Shown here piece by piece: positions 16,176 to 24,449 of a DNA stretch of 49,541 nt. Source of the stretch: an uncultured Eggerthella sp. (lineage in GTDB: Bacteria > Actinomycetota > Coriobacteriia > Coriobacteriales > Eggerthellaceae); the NCBI GenBank assembly GCA_900538545.1, contig UPYK01000014.1:1-49541 (forward strand), written 5' to 3'. The first letter of the stretch is position 1. Each line of letters begins with the position of its first letter. The position numbers were made by a program, and so were the translations under genes. The notes under the pieces were generated by a model. The model worked only from the letters and a program-made list of their open reading frames with translations, was not told where the DNA came from and made no database searches.

Positions 16176-16937
16176 TTAAAAATATCCATAATAGGGCGTT
16201 TGCACGACGGCCGAATGCGCCCATTTGATAAGCGTGATGAAGTCGAACACCGGCAACCCCGTTGCTGCTTGGATGGCGTAGGCATACGGCGGCAGGTCGC
16301 TGCACTCAAGCAGGATCGCGCCGATCTCGGGATGTTGCTCGACCAGATCATGGGCGGTCTTTTCAAGATCTTCGGTAAGCCATTTGTTATCGAGCGTCTC
16401 CTCACCCCAGCGGATAGGTGCGAAGCTCTCCATCGAGCCCACATCTTGGATGACAAGATCATCCAACTGCGCCCCAACACCGCTCAATATCTCATCATCG
16501 ATATTGTCTGCGCTCGCGGCGAACACCGCGATCTTCTGCTCTTGCTTCAAGCCAAGCTTGATGAGCGGAAGCTGGCAGAGGCTCGAAAGGAAGACGGGGA
16601 CGTTCACCGCATCGGCAACCTGCTTTTGGAAATGCGCGAAGTATCCGCACGCCCCCACGATCGCCCGCACGCCTTCAGCCTCAAGCTCCTTAGCGGCCTC
16701 GACAACGACCATCTCAAGCTCGGGAGCTCCTTCGAAGAGCAGTTCGATATCGAATTCGACCTTCTTATAGAGCACCGGAAAATCGAACGTGGTCGCATTC
16801 ACCACATTTCCGGGAAGCTTCGGATACTTCAGATCGACCGCGATCACTCCAATCGCATGGCCTGACGTGAAATGAGCGGGAACCGAGAAGGTCCCCGCAA
16901 GATCTTGAGAATTCACGAACGGGCGTTGCCACGTCAT
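16176..16937 (-). CDS. aspartate/glutamate racemase family protein
   Basis: The 253-residue protein belongs to the Asp/Glu/hydantoin racemase superfamily, whose members use two cysteines to invert or act at an amino-acid alpha carbon. Candidate catalytic cysteines are Cys97 in VGACGYFAHFQ and Cys212 in LLECSDLPPYA, one in each half-domain. The ATG at 16937 follows GGAG; the in-frame ATG at 16994 would overlap the upstream gene and adds a non-conserved segment. It lies 34 bases after the octopine/nopaline-type dehydrogenase, so a joint pathway is likely. The substrate is unproven; racemase, isomerase or decarboxylase activities exist in this superfamily. Confidence 0.8.
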   Translation of the reverse strand: MTWQRPFVNSQDLAGTFSVPAHFTSGHAIGVIAVDLKYPKLPGNVVNATTFDFPVLYKKVEFDIELLFEGAPELEMVVVEAAKELEAEGVRAIVGACGYFAHFQKQVADAVNVPVFLSSLCQLPLIKLGLKQEQKIAVFAASADNIDDEILSGVGAQLDDLVIQDVGSMESFAPIRWGEETLDNKWLTEDLEKTAHDLVEQHPEIGAILLECSDLPPYAYAIQAATGLPVFDFITLIKWAHSAVVQTPYYGYF

Positions 16938-16971
16938 GCTACAACTCCTAACGTAAGGTGCTTGCACACGG

Positions 16972-18201
16972 TTATTCGGTATAGACGCCCTCATTCAGAT
17001 ACGCGAGTAGCGCCTCTTTATCCATATGACCGATACCCAAATCCTCGAGCTTCAAGCCGCTTTCAAAATAGTCGGTCTTATTCATAACGCCGCCGAGCAC
17101 GATCATCGAGTCGATGATCGGCGTCGGAACGCCGAACTTCTTACCCAGTTCGTGATAGACATGGCAGCCAACGGGCACGTCTTCCGTTACGTAACGATTC
17201 TGGATCGTGAACGGACCGGTGCCATAGCCCACTTCCCATTCCTCGTCGAACGGAACGTCGCAACCCTCGCCCATGTATTCCTGACCGAGCACGCTCGTAC
17301 GCTGATAGAAGACCTCTTTATCGAAAGGCTGGATACCAACGCCGATCGCGTTAGCGAGCGCGATCTCTTCGTTATAGAACTGATACTGCACCTCTGAGAT
17401 CGAAGGGCAGAAGCTGTGGCTGTAGATGCTGTAGTCGTGCTTGTTCATATGGAGCACCGTGTTGAAGTTCTCCATCGTGGAAACGCCCAGGAGCGTACCA
17501 GGAACATGGATAACGGGGTTCACGTTCGAGAAACCGATATCGAGCACGGTCTCGCCGCTGACCACGCCATCACCCTGGGTTATGGCGTCAAAACAGCCGA
17601 GCGCCTTGGAGCTTTCAAGGAAGTCTTCCTGATCGGTCATCGGAAGCGCCGCACCACGCAAGGTGATCGCACGATAGACCAAGCTCACATGCGCATTCAT
17701 GATGCCGCCTTCAGTATCGACGCGCGTGCCGTAAGGAGCGCTCGACCAGCCGCCTACGATGACCTTCTTCGTGCAACCTGCTTCACGCATCATCTTGCGC
17801 AGTTTCAGCGTGCCATAGTTGTCCGGGATGATGTGGATGATCTGACCATCTTCAAGGCACGGAATGAGTGCGCTGAAGAACACCTCATGAGCGATGGAAG
17901 GAATGCCGACCACGATGAGCTTCGCGCCCTTCACTGCCTCAGCGACCGAATTGGTGACCTTCGCGAATTCTGCGCGGCCATAACGAGCGAACCCGTATTT
18001 CGTCTGCGTGCCGGGAAGCTTCTGACCGATAGTGATGCCGGTCCGTTCGACCGTACCAAGGCTTGATTCGAAGAAGGGATCAAGATCGCAGATACGAACT
18101 TCTTGCCCTGCAAGCGCGCAATCCGCACCACACGTCTTACCAACTGCGCCACCACCGAGAACCGCTATGGGCGCGCTTCGCAATTCTTCTACATCGATCA
18201 T
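16972..18201 (-). CDS. NAD/NADP octopine/nopaline dehydrogenase family protein
   Basis: The 409-residue protein is an opine dehydrogenase family member: an N-terminal Rossmann domain with AVLGGGAVG at residues 13-21, then the family's helical catalytic domain. NVNPVIH at 226-232 carries the histidine expected to be catalytic. Opine dehydrogenases reversibly couple an amino acid to a 2-oxo acid with NAD(P)H. The ATG at 18201 follows AAAGG. It is the first gene of a pair with the racemase-family gene and is divergent from a MetQ-type lipoprotein gene. Direction (opine use versus synthesis) and substrate cannot be read from sequence. Confidence 0.82.
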   Translation of the reverse strand: MIDVEELRSAPIAVLGGGAVGKTCGADCALAGQEVRICDLDPFFESSLGTVERTGITIGQKLPGTQTKYGFARYGRAEFAKVTNSVAEAVKGAKLIVVGIPSIAHEVFFSALIPCLEDGQIIHIIPDNYGTLKLRKMMREAGCTKKVIVGGWSSAPYGTRVDTEGGIMNAHVSLVYRAITLRGAALPMTDQEDFLESSKALGCFDAITQGDGVVSGETVLDIGFSNVNPVIHVPGTLLGVSTMENFNTVLHMNKHDYSIYSHSFCPSISEVQYQFYNEEIALANAIGVGIQPFDKEVFYQRTSVLGQEYMGEGCDVPFDEEWEVGYGTGPFTIQNRYVTEDVPVGCHVYHELGKKFGVPTPIIDSMIVLGGVMNKTDYFESGLKLEDLGIGHMDKEALLAYLNEGVYTE

Positions 18202-18538
18202 GAGAACGACCTTTCTTACATTCGATTATTCAATAGCCTATGAAACGCTTCTATGATACGCCAAAAGCTAGCAAGGGGTAAGAGCGGGTTATACGAGCCC
18301 ACTACATATGAGACCATGCATGAGTGAGTTGATTTTCTCGTGATCACCTGCGCTGCAAAGAGAGCATCTGGTCCCAAACGCTGCTTCGCTATAACCAGTT
18401 AGAAGAACTGATGATAACAAGAAGGATTGTGCTCGGAAAACGCAATGTTTAGACTAATCACCATTGAATTCGAGCTTGATCGTTCGTGGATCAGAAGGAC
18501 ACCACGCGATAAGGAAGACACAGAAAGGAACTCATTCA
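18202..18538. promoter_or_regulatory. divergent intergenic region, opine-type dehydrogenase / metQ
   Basis: This 337-base stretch has no supported gene. It contains the proposed metQ promoter (18427-18455) and, at its right end, the metQ ribosome site. I looked for SAM-riboswitch or T-box signatures and saw neither. The dehydrogenase promoter was not resolved. Confidence 0.4.
18427..18455 (+). promoter_or_regulatory. promoter of the metQ-type gene
   Basis: -35 TTGTGC at 18427-18432, 17-base spacer, -10 TAGACT at 18450-18455. This gives a leader of about 75 bases before the ATG at 18539. Confidence 0.5.
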
Positions 18539-19375
18539 ATGGAAAAAGCAAAACGATTCCCCCAGCTACTTGTTGCAGTAGTGGCTGCACTCGCGCTCTC
18601 CCTCCTGGCGCTCACTGGCTGCTCGGGCGGCGGTTCATCGTCTGAAGACAAGACCATCACCATCGCAGCGGTCCCAACCCCCCATGCCGAGATCTTGAAT
18701 GATGTTGTGAAGCCTGCGCTCGAGAAAGAGGGCTACACCCTCGAGGTGAAAGAGTTCACCGATTACGTCCTGCCCAATACGGCAACTGAGCAGGAAGAGG
18801 TCGATGCGAACTACTTCCAGCACAAGCCCTATCTTGACAACTTCAACGAAGAGCAGGGAACGCACCTGGTAGACGTGGTTGGCGTTCATTATGAGCCCTT
18901 CGGTCTGTACTCGACCAAATACACTGATCTTTCCGAGATCCCCAACGGCGCTAAAGTTGCAGTACCCAACGATGCCACCAATGAAGCGCGTGCACTGCTG
19001 CTGCTCGAAGAGAACGGACTCATCGAACTCAAGGATGACGCAGGCGTGACCGCAACGAAGGCTGACATCACGAGCAACCCCAAGAATCTTGAGATCGTCG
19101 AGATCGAAGCTGCAACCGTTCCAACAGTCATCGATGATGTTGCGCTCGCTGGTATCAATGCGAACTATGCTCTTGAGGGCGACCTGATCGACAAAGCGCT
19201 CGTGAAAGAGACGAGCGATTCGCTGGCTGCTCAGACCTACGCTAACCTGCTCGTAGTGAAGGACGGCAATCAGGACAAAGAGAAGATCAAAGCACTCGCT
19301 AAAGCTCTGACGAGCGATGAAGTACGCGACTATATCAATGAGAATTACTCGGGCGCGGTGCTCACCGTATTCTAA
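18539..19375 (+). CDS. metQ: MetQ/NlpA family substrate-binding lipoprotein
   Basis: Periplasmic-type binding protein of the methionine (MetQ/NlpA) ABC uptake family, 278 residues. Residues 1-27 are a lipoprotein signal ending LALTG before Cys28, with a Gly/Ser linker after it. The mature part has ITIAAVPTPHAEIL, NYFQHKPYLDNF and VGVHYEPFGLYS, all typical of the family. The ATG at 18539 follows AAAGGA; an in-frame ATG at 18464 precedes the signal peptide and is not favoured. No MetN ATPase or MetI permease gene is adjacent, so it is an orphan binding protein. The ligand may be an amino acid other than methionine. Confidence 0.88.
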   Translation: MEKAKRFPQLLVAVVAALALSLLALTGCSGGGSSSEDKTITIAAVPTPHAEILNDVVKPALEKEGYTLEVKEFTDYVLPNTATEQEEVDANYFQHKPYLDNFNEEQGTHLVDVVGVHYEPFGLYSTKYTDLSEIPNGAKVAVPNDATNEARALLLLEENGLIELKDDAGVTATKADITSNPKNLEIVEIEAATVPTVIDDVALAGINANYALEGDLIDKALVKETSDSLAAQTYANLLVVKDGNQDKEKIKALAKALTSDEVRDYINENYSGAVLTVF

Positions 19376-19397
19376 ACGCTCGACTCAATTGATCTAT

Positions 19398-19430
19398 GAA
19401 GACCCGGCACTCTGTCGGGTCTTCTTTTTT
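19398..19430 (+). terminator. terminator of the metQ-type gene
   Basis: GAAGACCCG (19398-19406) pairs with CGGGTCTTC (19416-19424), followed by six T residues. Confidence 0.88.
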
Positions 19431-19447
19431 GCTCACTCCCCTTCGGA

Positions 19448-19472
19448 GCAATGAGTCTCATTGCGCTACAAT
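19448..19472 (+). promoter_or_regulatory. LysR gene promoter with 17-base palindromic operator candidate
   Basis: GCAATGAG-T-CTCATTGC (19448-19464) is a perfect dyad around one central base. It ends two bases before the -10 TACAAT (19467-19472), so it covers the spacer and -35 positions; no normal -35 is present. There is no T run, so it is not a terminator. It probably binds a regulator, possibly the LysR product itself. Confidence 0.5.
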
Positions 19473-19518
19473 ACGGTATGTTCATGAACAACTCACCATC
19501 AAGAGGCACCGAAACGCT

Positions 19519-20487
19519 ATGCAATCGAATCTGACGCTCCAACAACTGCGCTATATCACTGAAGTGGTCGAATGTGGCTCGATCAATGCCGCAAGCCAGA
19601 ACCTGTATGTGTCTCAACCGGCACTCTCCACCGCCATCAAGGATGCCGAACAAGAGCTCGGGATCGAGATATTCAATCGTAGCAATCGCGGCATCACCCT
19701 TACTCAGGAAGGTGTCGAATTCGTGGGCTATGCCCGTCAAGTCCTGGAGCAGGTCGATCTGCTCGAAGCGCGCTATAGCGGCACGGGCAATAAAGCAGTG
19801 CAGAAGCTCTCCATCTCTTCGCAGCACTATGCATTCTGTGTAAAAGCCTTCGTTGACCTCGTCGAAGAATACGACCAAGACGAATATGAGTTCACGCTTC
19901 GCGAAACTCGTACTGCTGAGATCATCGAAGATGTGAAAAGTTATCGAAGCGAGTTGGGCGTGCTTTATCTCAGCAACTTCAACAAGCGCGTGATATCGAA
20001 GGCGCTCAGCGATGCAGGGCTCGAATTCGTTGCGCTCTTTGAAGCAGAGCCACATGTCTTCGTTGGTGAGCACCATCCCCTTGCACAAGAAACGTCGGTC
20101 AAACCCGAACAGCTTGAAGACTACACGCGCTATTCGTTCGAACAAGGCGCGAATAATTCTTTCTTCTTCTCAGAGGAGCCGCTTAGCCATCTTCCCCATA
20201 AGAAGCAGATCACCTATTCGGACCGCGGAACGCTCTCGAATTTATTGACCAATTTTGACGGGTATACCATTGCGACCGGCGTGCTCTCCGATGAGATGAA
20301 TGCAGGCATCGTTGCCATCCCACTCGAAGCAGATGAGAAGATGACCGTTGGCTATATTCACCAAGCTGCGCATGACTTGAGCGAACTGGCAAAGCGCTAT
20401 ATCAAGAAATTGCGTGCCTATATCGAGGCGAACCCCACGGTCACCACCTACATCGAACACCCCAATGCGTCTGGCGACGAGAACTAG
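19519..20487 (+). CDS. LysR family transcriptional regulator
   Basis: The 322-residue protein has an N-terminal winged helix-turn-helix: LTLQQLRYITEVVECGSINAASQNLYVSQPALSTAIKDAEQELG is the typical LysR DNA-binding region, residues 4 to about 50. A periplasmic-binding-protein-like effector domain follows. The ATG at 19519 is preceded by AGAGG at a longish spacing; an in-frame ATG at 19396 lies inside the metQ terminator and is rejected. The gene is just downstream of metQ and may control it, the divergent dehydrogenase pair, or both. The stop is TAG. Confidence 0.9.
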   Translation: MQSNLTLQQLRYITEVVECGSINAASQNLYVSQPALSTAIKDAEQELGIEIFNRSNRGITLTQEGVEFVGYARQVLEQVDLLEARYSGTGNKAVQKLSISSQHYAFCVKAFVDLVEEYDQDEYEFTLRETRTAEIIEDVKSYRSELGVLYLSNFNKRVISKALSDAGLEFVALFEAEPHVFVGEHHPLAQETSVKPEQLEDYTRYSFEQGANNSFFFSEEPLSHLPHKKQITYSDRGTLSNLLTNFDGYTIATGVLSDEMNAGIVAIPLEADEKMTVGYIHQAAHDLSELAKRYIKKLRAYIEANPTVTTYIEHPNASGDEN

Positions 20488-20513
20488 CCCCATCGAAGAC
20501 AAAGGAATCTTGA

Positions 20514-21467
20514 CTATTCTTCGGTGGTTGCTTTATTCGTAGCCGTATTGCCGATAGAGCCCTTGTCCATACGATGCTCTTCGTCGTTCGGCTCAACGTA
20601 GATGAGGATGTCTTGGACCTCAGGGAAGGTCTCTGAGAGCTTCTGTTCGATCTCTGAGACCACCTTATGCGAAGCGATGACCGTCATCTCAGGATCGACC
20701 AGAATGTGCAGATCGAGGTAGATCTCGCCCTGCAGTCCGCGCGTACGGATCTGATGGGCTTCTTGAACCCCCTCTACGCTCTCAACCACTTCACGAATCT
20801 CTGCAGCAGGAATACGTGCTTCGTCGGTGAAGGTAGCGAACGCACTCTTGAAGATATCGAAGGCGGTGAACAGAATAGCCACCATGACGATGAGCGCCAT
20901 GATGTCGTCTGCCATCTCGATCCCGCAGGCGACCAAGATGAGCCCAACGATAACGCCGATCGAAACGAGGCAATCTGAGAGCGTATGCGCAGCATCGGCT
21001 TTGAGGATGTCACTCTTAAGGCGATTCCCCATCCTGCGTTCGTAGGTAGTCACGAACAGATTGACCGCGAGCGTGCCAACCATGACAACGAACGAGATAG
21101 CCGTAACTTCCGTGTGATAGCTGCCTTCAATGAGCGAAGTGACCGCACTCGACCCAACTTGATAGGCGGCGAAGATGAGCATGAGCCCGATCATAAGCGA
21201 AGCGAAGGTCTCCAGCTTGAAATGACCGTAGGGGTGCTCTTTATCGGCTGGACGCGTAGCAAGGCTGATTCCAATGAGGCCAACTACGTTGCCCGCAGAA
21301 TCGAAGATCGAATGGATGCCATCGGCTTGCATTGCGGTCGAATACGAGATGGTTCCGTAAACGAACTTCGCGAGTGCCACCGCAAGATTGAGCAAGAGCA
21401 CCGCAAGCAGCACACGCCTCACGGTGCTCGTTCGCTTTTCATGATTCTGTAGGCTCAAATGAGACAT
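20514..21467 (-). CDS. cation diffusion facilitator family transporter
   Basis: Proton-coupled divalent metal exporter of the CDF family, 317 residues with six predicted membrane segments and a cytosolic C-terminal domain. The paired metal-site motifs HSIFD in the second segment and HTLSD in the fifth form an HxxxD/HxxxD arrangement usual in zinc-type members. The C-terminal domain contains EIYLDLHILVDPEMTV. The ATG at 21467 follows GGAG; an ATG at 21602 would run through the tRNA-Leu terminator and is rejected. It is convergent with the LysR gene. Confidence 0.9.
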   Translation of the reverse strand: MSHLSLQNHEKRTSTVRRVLLAVLLLNLAVALAKFVYGTISYSTAMQADGIHSIFDSAGNVVGLIGISLATRPADKEHPYGHFKLETFASLMIGLMLIFAAYQVGSSAVTSLIEGSYHTEVTAISFVVMVGTLAVNLFVTTYERRMGNRLKSDILKADAAHTLSDCLVSIGVIVGLILVACGIEMADDIMALIVMVAILFTAFDIFKSAFATFTDEARIPAAEIREVVESVEGVQEAHQIRTRGLQGEIYLDLHILVDPEMTVIASHKVVSEIEQKLSETFPEVQDILIYVEPNDEEHRMDKGSIGNTATNKATTEE

Positions 21468-21534
21468 AACGCTCCGAGGTGATCGCAACGATGCTTCAGC
21501 AGAAGATCGTACTGAACTTTGGTTCCATAGTATG

Positions 21535-21559
21535 AAAAAGGCCCTCGTTTCCGAGAGCC
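21535..21559 (-). terminator. terminator downstream of tRNA-Leu
   Basis: Minus-strand stem GGCTCTCG/CGAGGGCC with a GAAA tetraloop and a five-T tail, 14 bases beyond the tRNA CCA end. Confidence 0.8.
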
Positions 21560-21572
21560 CTACTTTTTTAGC

Positions 21573-21662
21573 TGGTGTCGGAGGCGGGATTTGAACCCGC
21601 ACACCCGTTCAAATGGGCACTAGCACCTCAAGCTAGCGTGTCTGCCGTTCCACCACTCCGAC
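21573..21662 (-). tRNA. tRNA-Leu (anticodon GAG)
   Basis: Acceptor GTCGGAG/CTCCGAC, anticodon GAG in a CTAGC/GCTAG stem, a long variable arm as in class II tRNAs, encoded CCA at 21573-21575. It lies about 115 bases downstream of secG on the same strand. Confidence 0.95.
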
Positions 21663-21778
21663 GTGTTTTCAGCGCTGTCTATCTTATCAAAAGTTTGCGA
21701 TCTTGCAAGAAGCGATAGACAATTTCTTGCAGACGGAACTCCGAGCGGCACGAAGCGCGCTCGAAGCCTTCATTCTGC

Positions 21779-22039
21779 CTACTGGCCAGGATTGATCGTG
21801 CCGTGTGGGAAGATGATCATGAGCACGATGAGCGATACCAAGAACACCGCCACCAGAATAATGGTGATGCGATCGAGGTTCTTCTCAACGATGCTCGTTC
21901 CCTGGTTCGTACCATACACGCTCGAAGCGATCATGTCCGAAACGCCGGTACCTTTACCAGAATGCAACAGGATGAAGATGATGAGTCCGATGCCCGAAAG
22001 AACGAGCAAGACGGAAAAGATGATTGCGAGTACTGACAA
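21779..22039 (-). CDS. secG: preprotein translocase subunit SecG
   Basis: The 86-residue small subunit of the SecYEG channel. Two hydrophobic segments (about residues 3-25 and 58-80) flank the conserved cytosolic loop with LLHSGKGTGVSD and a Ser/Gly-rich stretch. The start codon is TTG, supported by AAGGGATCAAC immediately upstream. It is the last protein gene of the glycolytic run, 61 bases after gpmI. Confidence 0.9.
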   Translation of the reverse strand: MSVLAIIFSVLLVLSGIGLIIFILLHSGKGTGVSDMIASSVYGTNQGTSIVEKNLDRITIILVAVFLVSLIVLMIIFPHGTINPGQ

Positions 22040-22100
22040 GTTGATCCCTTATCTCATACGATTTATGCCATACAAAACACTTATTATGACAAACAGCTTA

Positions 22101-23657
22101 CTACTTTTCAAGAAGAGATTCTGCGGTCATTTCGCTCGGTAGCGGAATCCCGATCATATCGAGCAGCGTTGGAGAGATATTCGCGAGGATGCCGCGCGTA
22201 TCTTTGAGTGCATAACCCTTATTCGCGCCATCGACCAGGATGAGCGGCACGGGAGCCGTGGTATGCGCGGTGAACGGCGTGCCATCTTCTGCGATCATGC
22301 AATCCGCATTGCCATGATCAGCCGTAACGAGCGCCACTCCCCCTTTGCGCTTTATCGCATCAACGACCGCACCAACACCTGAATCGACCGCTTCCACGGC
22401 CTTGATGGCAGCATCCAGATCGCCCGTATGGCCCACCATATCGCAATTGGCGAAGTTCACGATATAGACATCCGCCTCATCGTTATCGATCGCAGCCAGG
22501 AGCGTTTCTGCGACTTCAGGCTCGCTCATTTCCGGCTGAAGGTCATAGGTGGCCACCTTAGGCGAAGGGATGAGCGTGCGGGTCTCGAGCGCTTTCGGCT
22601 CTTCTACCCCGCCATTGAAGAAGAAGGTCACATGCGCATACTTCTCCGTTTCTGCGATGTGGTATTGACGAAGCCCTTCTTCAGCAAGCACATCGGCAAG
22701 CACGTGATCGGGACAGACCTTCGGAAACGCGATAGGTGCGGGAATGGTGGGGTCGTATTCGGTGAGACAGACGAATTCAGGCTTTTCCCAGCCAGGACGA
22801 GCGAACGCATCAAATGCGGGGTCGCAAAGCGCGCGCGAGATCTCGCGAGCACGATCAGGACGAAAATTGAAGAAGATGAACGCATCCTGCGCACTCGCTG
22901 CTTCGCCCGTCAAGCTGACCGGAACGACGAATTCGTCGGTCACGTCTGCTGCATACGAATCTTCCATGACCTCTCGTGCACTGCGCTCGGTCGCGTTCTC
23001 ACCCAGCCAAATTGCACGCCAAGCTTGCTCAACGCGATCCCAGCGATTGTCGCGATCCATCGCATAATAGCGACCTGAGATCACCCCGATGTGCACATCA
23101 GCCTCAGGCACATCGTTGAAAATAGCAGCGATCTTCTCCTCAAGCTCTTCAATGTAGCCGCTGCCGCTGCACGGCGGCACATCACGACCATCCATGAAGC
23201 AATGAACACGAACTTTCTTCACGCCAAGACGCTTGGCCATCTCGAGCAATGCATAAAGATGCGCATTGTTCGAATGCACGCCGCCATCAGAAAGGAGTCC
23301 CATAAGATGCAAGGTAGAACCATGCTCAGCGACCGATCGCATCGCAGAGGCGATCACCTCGTTTTCGAAGAGCTCCCCGCTCTCGCAGGCATTATCGATA
23401 CGCGAGAGCTCTTGGTGGACGGTGCGTCCTGCACCGATATTCAAATGCCCAACCTCGGAATTGCCCATCTGACCCTCTGGCAAACCGACCGGCTTACCAG
23501 AAGCATCGAGCTCTATATGAGGACAGGCGACGAAAAGCTCATCGAGATGAGGCGTGTTTGCCAAAGAGATGGCATTCCCGCTTCCAGGATCCGCTAGTCC
23601 GAACCCATCCATGATGATGAGACATGCGGGCAAGGTAAGTGAAGAGCATTCGGTCAT
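22101..23657 (-). CDS. gpmI: 2,3-bisphosphoglycerate-independent phosphoglycerate mutase
   Basis: Interconverts 3- and 2-phosphoglycerate; the manganese-dependent alkaline-phosphatase-superfamily type, 518 residues. IIMDGFG carries metal-binding Asp17, and GQMGNSEVGH carries the phosphorylated Ser67. MDGRDVPP and VTADHGNAD hold further metal and active-site residues. The ATG follows GGAG, three bases after tpiA. Co-location with pgk and tpiA fits a glycolysis/gluconeogenesis operon. Confidence 0.96.
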   Translation of the reverse strand: MTECSSLTLPACLIIMDGFGLADPGSGNAISLANTPHLDELFVACPHIELDASGKPVGLPEGQMGNSEVGHLNIGAGRTVHQELSRIDNACESGELFENEVIASAMRSVAEHGSTLHLMGLLSDGGVHSNNAHLYALLEMAKRLGVKKVRVHCFMDGRDVPPCSGSGYIEELEEKIAAIFNDVPEADVHIGVISGRYYAMDRDNRWDRVEQAWRAIWLGENATERSAREVMEDSYAADVTDEFVVPVSLTGEAASAQDAFIFFNFRPDRAREISRALCDPAFDAFARPGWEKPEFVCLTEYDPTIPAPIAFPKVCPDHVLADVLAEEGLRQYHIAETEKYAHVTFFFNGGVEEPKALETRTLIPSPKVATYDLQPEMSEPEVAETLLAAIDNDEADVYIVNFANCDMVGHTGDLDAAIKAVEAVDSGVGAVVDAIKRKGGVALVTADHGNADCMIAEDGTPFTAHTTAPVPLILVDGANKGYALKDTRGILANISPTLLDMIGIPLPSEMTAESLLEK

Positions 23658-23660
23658 GCC

Positions 23661-24440
23661 CTACTCCTCAGAAGCCTTTGCCGCAGCTTCGATGAGCTGC
23701 TTGAACGAATCGGCATCGAGCGCTGCTCCGCCGATAAGACCACCATCGATATCGGCCATTGCAAGCAGAGAGTCGACGTTACCCGTGTTCATGGAACCAC
23801 CGTAGAGAACGCGGATCGCTTCGGCTGCTTCTGCTGTGAACATATCCGCGATGGTCTGGCGAATAGCCGCGCAGACTTCCTCAGCCTGCTCAGGCGTAGC
23901 GGTACGACCCGTACCGATTGCCCACACGGGCTCGTACGCAACAACGACATGCTCAAGATCTTCTGCATCGAGACCAGCAAGCGCGGCACGTACCTGCGCC
24001 ACGACGAATTCGATATAGCGATTATCATCGCGGATAGCAAGCGATTCACCCACGCATACGATCGCACCAAGGCCATCAGCAACAAGCGCCTTGACCTTCA
24101 GGTTCACCGTTTCATCGGTTTCAGCGAAATATTCACGGCGCTCTGAATGACCGACGATGCTGTAGGTGCAACCCGCATCCTTGATCATCGGGATCGAGAT
24201 CTCGCCCGTATAAGCGCCAGAAGGCTCGAAATAGACATTCTGAGCAGCGACTTCGATATCAGTCTTGTCGAAATCGATGACCGTCTGCACCGGACGGATA
24301 TCGATCGCAGGAACGCAGAGGACCACTTCTACCTTGTCCCATGCGCGATTGTAATAATTGCAGAGCTGTTGAGTGAGTGCGATGGCTTCTGGGATGGTCT
24401 TATTCATCTTCCAGTTGCCTGCCATCATGTACTTACGCAT
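23661..24440 (-). CDS. tpiA: triosephosphate isomerase
   Basis: Interconverts dihydroxyacetone phosphate and glyceraldehyde-3-phosphate; a 259-residue TIM barrel. AGNWKMNK carries the catalytic lysine (Lys11), SIVGHSERR the electrophilic histidine, and AYEPVWAIGTG the catalytic glutamate. The phosphate-gripping LYGGSMNTGN follows. It lies nine bases after pgk and three before gpmI, with GGGGAT as ribosome site. Confidence 0.96.
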   Translation of the reverse strand: MRKYMMAGNWKMNKTIPEAIALTQQLCNYYNRAWDKVEVVLCVPAIDIRPVQTVIDFDKTDIEVAAQNVYFEPSGAYTGEISIPMIKDAGCTYSIVGHSERREYFAETDETVNLKVKALVADGLGAIVCVGESLAIRDDNRYIEFVVAQVRAALAGLDAEDLEHVVVAYEPVWAIGTGRTATPEQAEEVCAAIRQTIADMFTAEAAEAIRVLYGGSMNTGNVDSLLAMADIDGGLIGGAALDADSFKQLIEAAAKASEE

Positions 24441-24449
24441 ATATCCCCC

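Noticed and set aside
18202..18538. SAM riboswitch or T-box in front of metQ
   Set aside because: No T-box antiterminator sequence, no S-box core pattern, and no terminator hairpin between the proposed promoter and the ATG.
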